Shown here piece by piece: positions 46,432-54,150 of a stretch of DNA of 64,000 nt. Source of the DNA: an uncultured SAR324 cluster bacterium. Lineage in GTDB: Bacteria > SAR324 > NAC60-12. Location of the stretch: positions 62,001 through 126,000 of the forward strand of contig CACERX010000001.1 of NCBI GenBank assembly GCA_902562015.1. The letters are read 5' to 3'. The translations under genes and the position numbers were made by a program. The notes under the pieces were generated by a model. That model was not told the DNA's origin, searched no databases, and worked only from the letters and a program-made list of their open reading frames with translations. Within the stretch, counting starts at the first letter, position 1. Each line of letters begins with the position of its first letter.

Positions 46432-47211
46432 ATGATTCTAGCAATAGATATTGGTAACAGTAATATCGTAATAGGCGTTTTTAATAATAAAAAATTGATG
46501 CAAAGCTGGCGTCTACGCACAAGACTTCATCAGAGTATAGATGAATATGAAATGCTGATTAGAGGTATGCTTTTCGCATGTAATTTCAGCCTTGAAGAGA
46601 CCAAAGGAGCCGTTTTGAGTTCTGTAGTTCCTGAGTTGACTGATGTATTTTCAAAACTTATTGAAAACATGGTTGGTCAACAACCAATGAAAGTTAGTAA
46701 CGAACTTATTCTTGGAATTAAAATTAACACTGAGAATCCTTCTAAAGTTGGGCAGGACCGACTGATTAATGCAGCAGCAGCATATCAGCATTATAATACT
46801 TCCTTGATTGTTGTAGATTGCGGGACTGCCACTACGATGGATGTGGTAACTTCTGAAGGAGTATTTCAGGGAGGAGTAATATGTCCTGGATTATTAATTT
46901 CTGCTGATGAACTTTTTTCCAAAGCCGCACAATTATTCCAGGTTAATCTTGAAATACCAAAAAATCTTATAGGTAAAAATACTACTGAGAGCCTTAAATC
47001 AGGTCTTATATATGGTTATGCTGGTATGATTGAATCTTTGATAAATAAATTAACAAAAGAAATAAAACAACAGAATCAACCAGATCCAACAGTTGTCATA
47101 ACAGGAGGATTAGCAGCAAAAATACTACCTATATTAACTAAGGCAATTTATCATGAAGATTTGACGCTACGTGGTTTGTATCTATGTTACAAAATGAATG
47201 TTAGTAAATAA
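46432..47211 (+). CDS. coaX: Type III pantothenate kinase
   Basis: This 259-residue ASKHA-fold kinase has the phosphate-binding motif ILAIDIGNSNIVIGVF, the pantothenate-side segment NPSKVGQDRLINAAAAY, the second phosphate motif LIVVDCGTATTMDVV with GVFQGGVICPGLLIS, and VVITGGLAAKI. It phosphorylates pantothenate, the first step of coenzyme A synthesis. The birA-coaX pairing is common in bacteria. A CoA-linked enzyme fits the CoA-heavy metabolism of the window. Confidence 0.95.
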   Translation: MILAIDIGNSNIVIGVFNNKKLMQSWRLRTRLHQSIDEYEMLIRGMLFACNFSLEETKGAVLSSVVPELTDVFSKLIENMVGQQPMKVSNELILGIKINTENPSKVGQDRLINAAAAYQHYNTSLIVVDCGTATTMDVVTSEGVFQGGVICPGLLISADELFSKAAQLFQVNLEIPKNLIGKNTTESLKSGLIYGYAGMIESLINKLTKEIKQQNQPDPTVVITGGLAAKILPILTKAIYHEDLTLRGLYLCYKMNVSK

Positions 47212-47344
47212 TTACATTATTAGGCTTTAATGCTGCTTTATGAAAGAACTCTCCTGAAATATCTTAACTAATAGCAAACTTTATTCATTTTTAATTTTTT
47301 AAACTATTAAAGTCACCAAATTGAACTAAATTTTCAAGTAAAAT

Positions 47345-48388
47345 ATGGCTGAAGAAAAAATTGAAGGTCTTGAAGGTCTGGATGATTTTGGAGATGATTT
47401 CAGCGAACAACTTGATGCATTTATGGAAAGTGAAGGTGAAGATGAAAGTGACAGTGAGTTGGATTCGTTTTTTGAAGATCTTTCTACCATCGATGATCTT
47501 GAAGGTGACGAAGAAGCTGAAATTAAGGATGATAAAAAAGCTTCTGATACGGATGAGGCTGTAAAAGAAAGTTCTAAAGCGGTTGAAGAAACAGACACTG
47601 TAGGTGAGTCTGAAGAAATATCTGAAGAACTGGAGGAAAAGCAGAAAAATAAGACAGTATCATTCTTTGATGCTTTTCCAATAAAATCAGCAATTATCTC
47701 AGGTACAACTGGATTATTTTTAGGAATAATCACAATCGTAGCCCTTTACTTCAATGCCCCCACCTTGGAAAATCAAGAACATGGAATTGTGGCTGTATTA
47801 CCCCCAAAAGCGCCCACTAAGGTCGTGAAAGTCAGCAAACCTAAACAAAAGAATACTACATCGAAACCAAAGAAAACTTTGGCAAAACCTAAAGTAAAGC
47901 GGTTCAATTACTATGTACAGGTTGTTTCCTGCATTTCTCAAGAATGTGTAGATGAAAGCCGTATTCAGTTAAAAAATCTAGGGCATGAATCTCAAGTCTG
48001 GACTACAAACAAAAAATCTAAAATTGCGGAACTAATTACAACAAATATTTTAGCCGAAGAAGATTCTGCTAAATTTATTAAAAAAATAAATAATATTAAT
48101 ACATTGGCAGGACATGCATTTCGTAAATCAGTAAATAATGGGTTCCAAATTTCCTTAGGTTTTTTTCCTAATCTAAAGACTGCAAATGTTGTTAGAACTC
48201 ACTTGAACAAACAATTTAAAGATCAGCTATTCTTTAAAATTCAAAGTACAACTCAAAAAACACAATACAAAATTGTTCAGATAGGTGGAATTAAATCAAA
48301 GCCTGTAGCGCAAAATCTTAGAGATCAGTTAAAAAACAACATTCCTGATTTCCAGGAGGCATTTGTAAAGACTGTTGAACTAAGATAA
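47345..48388 (+). CDS. SPOR-domain-like single-pass membrane protein
   Basis: This 347-residue protein has a very acidic cytoplasmic N-terminus (about 100 residues), one membrane helix (about 115-136), then a Lys/Pro-rich linker (KPKQKNTTSKPKK). Two SPOR-like units follow: YYVQVVSCISQECVDESRIQLKNLGH... and IVQIGGIKSKPVAQNLRDQLKN. SPOR domains bind denuded peptidoglycan glycan strands at division sites. The arrangement (acidic tail, helix, periplasmic SPOR) suggests a cell-division or envelope role. It follows coaX by 133 bp. Confidence 0.75.
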   Translation: MAEEKIEGLEGLDDFGDDFSEQLDAFMESEGEDESDSELDSFFEDLSTIDDLEGDEEAEIKDDKKASDTDEAVKESSKAVEETDTVGESEEISEELEEKQKNKTVSFFDAFPIKSAIISGTTGLFLGIITIVALYFNAPTLENQEHGIVAVLPPKAPTKVVKVSKPKQKNTTSKPKKTLAKPKVKRFNYYVQVVSCISQECVDESRIQLKNLGHESQVWTTNKKSKIAELITTNILAEEDSAKFIKKINNINTLAGHAFRKSVNNGFQISLGFFPNLKTANVVRTHLNKQFKDQLFFKIQSTTQKTQYKIVQIGGIKSKPVAQNLRDQLKNNIPDFQEAFVKTVELR

Positions 48389-48837
48389 ATCGTCAAAGAA
48401 GATACTAAGTTATACTTAGGTTAATGGACTAGCCGAATGCAGACATTAATTCAAATTCAAATTTTACTATCAGATTTAGTTTGCACTTTACTCGATTCCA
48501 AATTAACTTATCGTTATTTATAATATAAACCAAATCTACAGTAATTAATAATGGGAATGAATTGGACTATAATTTTCAGTGTTTTAGTAATTTCTTTTTT
48601 TATAATTCCATCAATTGTTTTTCTCATAAATTTGCGAAGAATAAGCAAAAATAACTTAGATAAAAATTAAACTGCATCCTTTTTGGGATGAATTAAATTT
48701 TTCATCAAGCAGATTTATATTTCAATAAAAGTCATACCAAATAATCCTCAAAAATCCCCGTACGAATTTAAACAAGTGTGTTTAAATTCATTAGATGTTG
48801 CAATGAGTACGTAACAAAATAAATTTACTGGAAAACT
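48389..48837. other. 449-bp interval with one possible small gene
   Basis: This separates the SPOR and beta-lactamase-fold genes. It contains the 39-codon ORF listed at 48551-48670. Just after it is a weak hairpin (catcc/ggatg) followed by an A/T stretch that could terminate it. The rest is featureless. Confidence 0.4.
48551..48670 (+). CDS. Possible 39-residue single-helix membrane protein
   Basis: A short ORF with ATG at 48551 (M-G-M-N-W-T) encodes one hydrophobic helix (about residues 6-28, IIFSVLVISFF...IVFLINL) followed by a basic/polar tail (RRISKNNLDKN). No strong ribosome site is seen. The helix-plus-positive-tail design is typical of real small membrane proteins and a weak hairpin follows, but AT-rich sequence yields such ORFs by chance. 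Confidence 0.35.
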   Translation: MGMNWTIIFSVLVISFFIIPSIVFLINLRRISKNNLDKN

Positions 48838-50199
48838 TTGGAAGTTAGACCGCCTTCAGGGAATGCTGGAATAATCTTTTATATTCTTAATTTTGCAAGA
48901 ATCGGATTTTTAATATTATTATCACTTCAGTTTGCAACAATTTTTCTTTATTCAATGGAGAATTTGCAATCTTACACCTATAAAGCCATTAAAAAGAATC
49001 ACAGCAATTTTAAACATAAAAATAAAATTGACCGAATATTTTTTTCATCCAAAAATTTTTACTATGTTTTTGTATCTGCTACAGCATTAAATTTACGTTC
49101 TGGACCTGGAGTAAATAATTCGGTTTTAAGAATTCTTCCGAGGGGGACACATATGTTTTCTTTATCTACAAAGGATTCTGAATGGTTGAGAGTTTTTTCC
49201 CCAAATAATTTTAAAGGATGGGTAGCTCGCAAACATGTTATATTTTATCAACCAAAATCTTTGAGTACATTTAGTGACAAAATTAGATATTTACATTCCA
49301 AATCTATACTGGAAGCAGGTATTTCGAATTATATGAAAGAAATTTATGAGCACAAAAAACTTAATATTAACGACAAATTATCAATAATTGTAGAAGACCT
49401 AGAGAATCAAAAGATATTAGCCTCAATTCACCAAGAAAAAAGTATAAAATCAGCAAGCACTATTAAGGTCCCAATCCTTCATGCCTACATGATTCAGCTT
49501 ATTGACGGCGAACTAAGCACAAATTCAAATCATAAAGAATTGATTGAAGATATGATCCGCTTTAGCAGCAATTCAAGCACAAATACTGTTATTGAACTGT
49601 TAGGGGGACCTGCAAAAATTCAAAGAATTCTTGAAAAAACAGAAGTTTACAAACAAATTCTACTAATTGAGTATATACCTGAAAATGGCCGTACTTACAG
49701 AAATACAATTTCCGTTTCTGATTTAAACAGTATTTTTAAGGAATTGTGGATTCAAAGGATTCTCGGGAAGAAGTATAGTATAGAGCAAAACAGGCATGTA
49801 TCAATTGAAATGCTTGATTTGTTAAAACTACCTGGCTATACATGGATAAAAGACAGAATTAAAGCAGGCACATGCTTTTCAACAAATAAAACAGTAACAT
49901 TGTGGGACAAAACCGGTTTTGTCAAAGGATCAAACGGGAATGCAGGTATTGTTGAAATTAATACTCCATTCGGAAGAAAAGCATATTCAATAGTAATATT
50001 TATAGAGAGAAAAGATTTTCATTCAATCACAGAAAACGTAAAAAAATGGTTTGAAATGACAAGTATGCATATGCGAAGGATTTCAGAAATGACTTTTGCA
50101 TATTTTTCTAATCTAAACCATAACTACAATCAATGTGGAATAAATTTATTGAAGCATCATACAAGAGAAGCTTTTATTAAAAAATCATTACATCATTAA
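48838..50199 (+). CDS. Class A beta-lactamase-fold serine hydrolase with N-terminal SH3 domain
   Basis: About 453 residues. A hydrophobic N-terminal segment (about 14-37) should export or anchor it. A bacterial SH3 domain follows at about 77-135 (ATALNLRSGPG, RGTHMFSL, FKGWVARKHVIF). The class A serine hydrolase domain has SxxK at Ser207-Lys210 (SASTIK), an SxN equivalent in MIRFSSNSSTN (Ser243-Asn245) and KTG at 358-360 (LWDKTGFVKGSNGNAG). The family comprises beta-lactamases and related peptidoglycan hydrolases; the SH3 domain suggests binding to cell-wall peptide. TTG at 48838 is used because it precedes the export segment; the start is uncertain. Confidence 0.8.
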   Translation: MEVRPPSGNAGIIFYILNFARIGFLILLSLQFATIFLYSMENLQSYTYKAIKKNHSNFKHKNKIDRIFFSSKNFYYVFVSATALNLRSGPGVNNSVLRILPRGTHMFSLSTKDSEWLRVFSPNNFKGWVARKHVIFYQPKSLSTFSDKIRYLHSKSILEAGISNYMKEIYEHKKLNINDKLSIIVEDLENQKILASIHQEKSIKSASTIKVPILHAYMIQLIDGELSTNSNHKELIEDMIRFSSNSSTNTVIELLGGPAKIQRILEKTEVYKQILLIEYIPENGRTYRNTISVSDLNSIFKELWIQRILGKKYSIEQNRHVSIEMLDLLKLPGYTWIKDRIKAGTCFSTNKTVTLWDKTGFVKGSNGNAGIVEINTPFGRKAYSIVIFIERKDFHSITENVKKWFEMTSMHMRRISEMTFAYFSNLNHNYNQCGINLLKHHTREAFIKKSLHH

Positions 50200-50256
50200 T
50201 CATGATTGTTCCCTATTATGATGCTCTGTTAAACATGTTGAATTTACCAATTATTT

Positions 50257-50958
50257 ATGAAATTTGACAAACGTATAGAATGGTTTTCTGAGCGTGGAAT
50301 GATAATGATGTTTCTCTGGGATAATCGTTTTCTGAATCCGCAGATTCCTGAGCAGAAAAAAACAATAAAATCTTCCGGATTGCTTGGAAAAACTGTCATG
50401 AAAGTTTTGGAAGAATTTTTTCCAAAGTTTGAGAATGAACTTCCAAAAGGGATGTATTTTCCCATCCCAATTTCACGGGGAATTAAACAAGGAGAAAGAT
50501 GTTCGAAAGAGCTTGCTTTAAAGTTCCACTATGATTTTATAAATGTAGACCAAAAACAACAATGGAGCTTAAGGGACAAAATAATAACTGGGAAGGTATT
50601 ATCACTTTTTAAATCAAATCTTTATTTTGAGGGGATAACAGGACGTTATTTTGTTGAATACTGGAGTGATGATCGTTGGGATAAATGCTATTTGGAATGT
50701 GCCATAACTCCAATGCTGGCATTGTCAATAGAATCTGTTACAGAAGGAATCATACTTCAACTAAATAACAACAAGTCAGATTTGATTTATATCAATAGTT
50801 TTCGATTGGACAAAAATGAAAGATGTTTTGTTCAAACTAAAAATTTTGGTGAAGTATTACTTTCAGATTCACCTCGGTTTTGGCTACTAGATCATCTTGA
50901 TGATTCTGGAACACTACTTATTGTTAAAGAAGATCAGTTCCCTTTAATTTTTTCTTAA
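50257..50958 (+). CDS. Uncharacterised 233-residue protein
   Basis: I do not recognise this soluble protein. It has no signal peptide or membrane segment. It is rich in aromatic residues (e.g. GRYFVEYWSDDRWDKCYLECAI) and looks mostly beta in the second half. It begins at a reasonable ATG 57 bp after the beta-lactamase-fold gene, so the two may be expressed together. No function is proposed. Confidence 0.6.
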   Translation: MKFDKRIEWFSERGMIMMFLWDNRFLNPQIPEQKKTIKSSGLLGKTVMKVLEEFFPKFENELPKGMYFPIPISRGIKQGERCSKELALKFHYDFINVDQKQQWSLRDKIITGKVLSLFKSNLYFEGITGRYFVEYWSDDRWDKCYLECAITPMLALSIESVTEGIILQLNNNKSDLIYINSFRLDKNERCFVQTKNFGEVLLSDSPRFWLLDHLDDSGTLLIVKEDQFPLIFS

Positions 50959-51126
50959 TAATTACAGTTAAATAAAAATATTTTTTACGGAACACCCTCT
51001 AATATGTAACGAACTAATTGAATGACTACATAAATTAAAATCTAAAAACATTGAAAGTTTGTAAATAATAGTGTACGTTTAGTAATCATTAGCGTAAATA
51101 TTGGAATCAACTTTTGGTGAGTTTGC

Positions 51127-51552
51127 TTAAGGACTTACTTCAATTACGTTTCCAAAATTTATAGAGTACTTTTCTCCTTTATGAGAAATATTTCTTGAAC
51201 GGGATATTTCAACCTGTTTCATCATTTCTTTTCTTTCTTTTGCACGTTGTTTTTTTTCACGATTGATTAACTCGAAACGAAGTTTTTCTTTTGCTTCAAG
51301 AATAGAACTATTTAAAGTATCAATTGCTTTAGCTCTTTCCAGTTCGCCTTCCCTCTGTTCCATAAAACACTTATAACGGGCTTGTGCAGATTGGTTACAG
51401 GCAATTAATTTAGGTGTTAGTTTTTGGGCATATAAATTAGAATAAGAATTTAAACAAACAGTATATAAAATGAGTAAAGATAGAGTAAAAATTACGCAAA
51501 TCTTCCTCACCTGCAGATTGTTATTACTTTCATTTATTTGCTGGTTAAGCAT
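51127..51552 (-). CDS. Small exported coiled-coil protein
   Basis: This 141-residue protein has a basic-then-hydrophobic signal (VRKICVIFTLSLLILYTVCLNSYSNLYAQ) and then a charged helical region of Glu/Lys/Arg heptads (about 55-120), predicted coiled coil. It contains two cysteines (LIACNQSAQARYKCFMEQ). Family not recognised. Its 5' end overlaps the plus-strand gene at 51470 by up to 83 bp, so the two are divergent with interlocked starts. A GTG at 51510 would shorten the overlap. Confidence 0.55.
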   Translation of the reverse strand: MLNQQINESNNNLQVRKICVIFTLSLLILYTVCLNSYSNLYAQKLTPKLIACNQSAQARYKCFMEQREGELERAKAIDTLNSSILEAKEKLRFELINREKKQRAKERKEMMKQVEISRSRNISHKGEKYSINFGNVIEVSP

Positions 51553-51985
51553 GAGTTTAGTTTCTTATGTTTTCTCTCAAACAGATACTACCAAAGCTGA
51601 TTCAGAACAATCTATTTCTCGAGGTAAAAATGCTACTAATTTAGAAAATCCTTTAGTTATAAAGCCTACAAATATAGAAAAAATAGATTCTGATCAAGAA
51701 AATATTGGTAGAGAAGCAATGGCAATGATAATGGAAATTACTAAATCAAACATTCTTTATGAAAAAAATAAGTCTTCTGCGAATTTAGCACTTAAAGATC
51801 AGAAATTCAAAGATCGGGAAAAACATAATAAAGAAATGAAAGAATACAACGATAAATATAACAAAAAATATCTAGCAAGTTTTAAGCGTTTCCAAAAAAT
51901 GAGAGGTCAACATGCAGAATACAGTGGCGTACATAGTGATTATTCTGATTACCTCCAACAATTTATTACTTCAACTAGCCGTTGA
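51470..51985 (+). CDS. Small exported charged helical protein
   Basis: This 171-residue protein has a signal-like N-terminus (FLTCRLLLLSFICWLSMSLVSYVFSQ) and a mature part that is Lys/Glu/Asp-rich and helical (KFKDREKHNKEMKEYNDKYNKK), ending in a Tyr-rich tail. I do not recognise the family. The start overlaps the minus-strand gene; later ATGs would delete the signal, so I keep 51470. The similar design of the two divergent neighbours hints at related export-linked functions (inference). Confidence 0.55.
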   Translation: MSKDRVKITQIFLTCRLLLLSFICWLSMSLVSYVFSQTDTTKADSEQSISRGKNATNLENPLVIKPTNIEKIDSDQENIGREAMAMIMEITKSNILYEKNKSSANLALKDQKFKDREKHNKEMKEYNDKYNKKYLASFKRFQKMRGQHAEYSGVHSDYSDYLQQFITSTSR

Positions 51986-52045
51986 GAGAACTTTAATTCC
52001 AGTAATTTAGTTCCCTGAATAGTCTCTAAAATCAATGCAATAAAT

Positions 52046-53119
52046 ATGGCACGAGTAGCAATAGCAATGAGCGGTGGTGTAGATTCTTCTGTTGCTGCAG
52101 CTCTTCTCAAGGATAAGGGTTTTGAAGTTATTGGACTACATATGAAGCTATACCGTGGGCCAGAAAATAATATACGAAATAAAAGTTGCTGTTCAATTGA
52201 TGAAACACTTGATGCGAGATTGGCATGTCACAGGTTAGGAATTCCATTCTATGCAATTGATTATCAACAAGAATTTAGAGAAACGGTAATAAATTACTTC
52301 ATAGAGGGCTATTCAAGTGGAAGCACTCCAAATCCCTGCGTAATGTGTAATAAAAAAATCAAAAGCTCTTTACTTTTGAAGAAAGCAACTGAATTGGATT
52401 GTGATCATCTGGCTACAGGCCACTATGCGAGGATTTTTTCAAATCCTCATACAGGCAGCACGCAATTATCTCGTCCTCAGGATTTAAGTAAAGACCAAAC
52501 TTATTTTCTACATGGAATTCCCTCAGTAGATTTACCTCGATTAATGTTTCCTTTGTCAGAGCTTACGAAAACCAAAGTAAGGAAAATTGCAAGGAAACTG
52601 GAACTATCTGCTGCAAACAAACCTGATAGTCAAGAAGTCTGTTTCGTTCCAAAAGATTACAGAGAATTTTTAAAGAATGAAATGAATGAATCCCCTTTGC
52701 CCGGAGAATTTACAAGTATATCCGGAGAAGTTTTGGGAGAGCATAAAGGATTACCATTTTATACTATTGGACAACGCAAAGGACTGGGTATCAATGATAC
52801 AACCCCATATTATGTTGTAAAAATTGACAAAGAACATAACAAGATTATACTAGGCAAAGAAAACGATTTATATTCAAAAACAGTTTCCGTTTCGAGTGTG
52901 AACTGGGTATCTATTCCTGCACCGGAAACATCAATAAGTGCTTTAGTAAAACTAAGGTATGCGCATTATGGTGCAAACGCAACCTTGATTCCTGAATCCC
53001 ATAATAAGGTTCGCCTGGAACTTGATAATTCTGAACGGGCTGTAACTCCAGGTCAAGCAGCAGTTTTTTACCAGGATAATATTCTATTGGGCGGAGGAAT
53101 GATAGATTTTTCAAATTAA
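52046..53119 (+). CDS. mnmA: tRNA-specific 2-thiouridylase MnmA
   Basis: This 357-residue enzyme adds sulfur to U34 of Lys, Glu and Gln tRNAs. It has the ATP-binding PP-loop VAIAMSGGVDSSVAAALL, the catalytic cysteine pair in TPNPCVMCNKKIK and DSQEVCFVP, and the tRNA-recognition region TGHYARI. It heads a run of short housekeeping genes (aroK 25 bp later, then overlapping xseB). Confidence 0.96.
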   Translation: MARVAIAMSGGVDSSVAAALLKDKGFEVIGLHMKLYRGPENNIRNKSCCSIDETLDARLACHRLGIPFYAIDYQQEFRETVINYFIEGYSSGSTPNPCVMCNKKIKSSLLLKKATELDCDHLATGHYARIFSNPHTGSTQLSRPQDLSKDQTYFLHGIPSVDLPRLMFPLSELTKTKVRKIARKLELSAANKPDSQEVCFVPKDYREFLKNEMNESPLPGEFTSISGEVLGEHKGLPFYTIGQRKGLGINDTTPYYVVKIDKEHNKIILGKENDLYSKTVSVSSVNWVSIPAPETSISALVKLRYAHYGANATLIPESHNKVRLELDNSERAVTPGQAAVFYQDNILLGGGMIDFSN

Positions 53120-53143
53120 ACTTTTTAATTTTTTTATCAGATT

Positions 53144-53665
53144 ATGAACATTGTTTTAACAGGTTTCATGTGTGCAGGTAAGACAACCATTGGCCGTAAA
53201 GTTGCAAAATTGCTGGACTATAATTTCATTGATACAGATATGGAAATAGAAGAAGATCAAGGTTGCAGTGTTGAAGATATCTTTAAGTATGGAGGTGAAG
53301 AGTGTTTTCGGGATATAGAAACAAAAATGTTGGAAAAGTTGAAAAATGTTCAAAATTCAGTGATTTCAACTGGTGGTGGAATAATATTGAGAGAATATAA
53401 TCAAAGCATACTCAAGCAAATTGGCAGGCAAGTATATTTGAAAGTATCCAAGAAAGAATTGCTTCAGCGTCTAAAAAAAGTCAATAATCGTCCTTTATTG
53501 AAGAATAAAGACTCTGATACGACTCTGGAACAAATGTTCAATGATCGAAGCTTGCTCTATGAAAAAGCTGAGTGTATCATAGAAACAGGTCAACAAACTC
53601 CGCAACAAATTGCTTCAGAAATAGTTCGAATAATTACAAATGAATACAAAGACCGAAAACTTTGA
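53144..53665 (+). CDS. aroK: Shikimate kinase
   Basis: This 173-residue P-loop kinase has Walker A GFMCAGKTTIGRKVA, the shikimate-binding DTDMEIE and FRDIETKML segments, GGG in STGGGIIL and a lid region (NNRPLLKNKDSD). It phosphorylates shikimate in aromatic amino-acid synthesis. Its 3' end overlaps the xseB start by 26 bp. Confidence 0.94.
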   Translation: MNIVLTGFMCAGKTTIGRKVAKLLDYNFIDTDMEIEEDQGCSVEDIFKYGGEECFRDIETKMLEKLKNVQNSVISTGGGIILREYNQSILKQIGRQVYLKVSKKELLQRLKKVNNRPLLKNKDSDTTLEQMFNDRSLLYEKAECIIETGQQTPQQIASEIVRIITNEYKDRKL

Positions 53666-53897
53666 ATCCGCACTAAAAAAACTCGAGGAAACTGTTGAAA
53701 AGCTTGAAGAAGGAACTATTTCTCTAAATGAGGCTTTAACAACTTTTGAATCGGGAATCCACTGGAGCAGGGAATGTAAAAAATTTCTTGATAGTGCAGG
53801 CCAGCGTATAGAGACAATTTTAAAGAATGAAAGTGGTGAGTTCGAACAAAAAGAGTTTGTACCAGAAAAATCGAATAAGCCTCTAACGAATAGCTAA
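53640..53897 (+). CDS. xseB: Exodeoxyribonuclease VII small subunit
   Basis: This 85-residue protein has the XseB core FESALKKLEETVEKLEEGTISLNEALTTFESGI plus AGQRIETIL. It partners XseA in single-strand DNA degradation; xseA is not in the window. The 26-bp overlap with aroK indicates translational coupling. Confidence 0.92.
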   Translation: MNTKTENFESALKKLEETVEKLEEGTISLNEALTTFESGIHWSRECKKFLDSAGQRIETILKNESGEFEQKEFVPEKSNKPLTNS

Positions 53898-54050
53898 AAG
53901 TAAAAAATATTATTTCAGAGATGTTCTGATCACCCTGGACTGTAAGAAATATAGAGGGAGACATTTTTCTGATTAAAGATTGCTGATTGAAATTATTATT
54001 TGAATAGATTCGCTGTTAAAAGTCATTAGCTGAATGAACATGTTAATGGA

Positions 54051-54073
54051 TGTAGCTATACCTACAGCTTTTT
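54051..54073 (+). terminator. Possible weak terminator after xseB
   Basis: A 5-bp hairpin (tgtag/ctaca around ctatac) followed by gc and a T5 tract lies in the 253-bp gap between xseB and the RNase gene. The stem is short, so this is a weak candidate. Confidence 0.3.
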
Positions 54074-54150
54074 AAAAATCCTAATCTGAAAATCAAAAAT
54101 TATGTTGGCAGAACATCCTGATTTCATAGAATCAAAAATCAGGAAAAACA

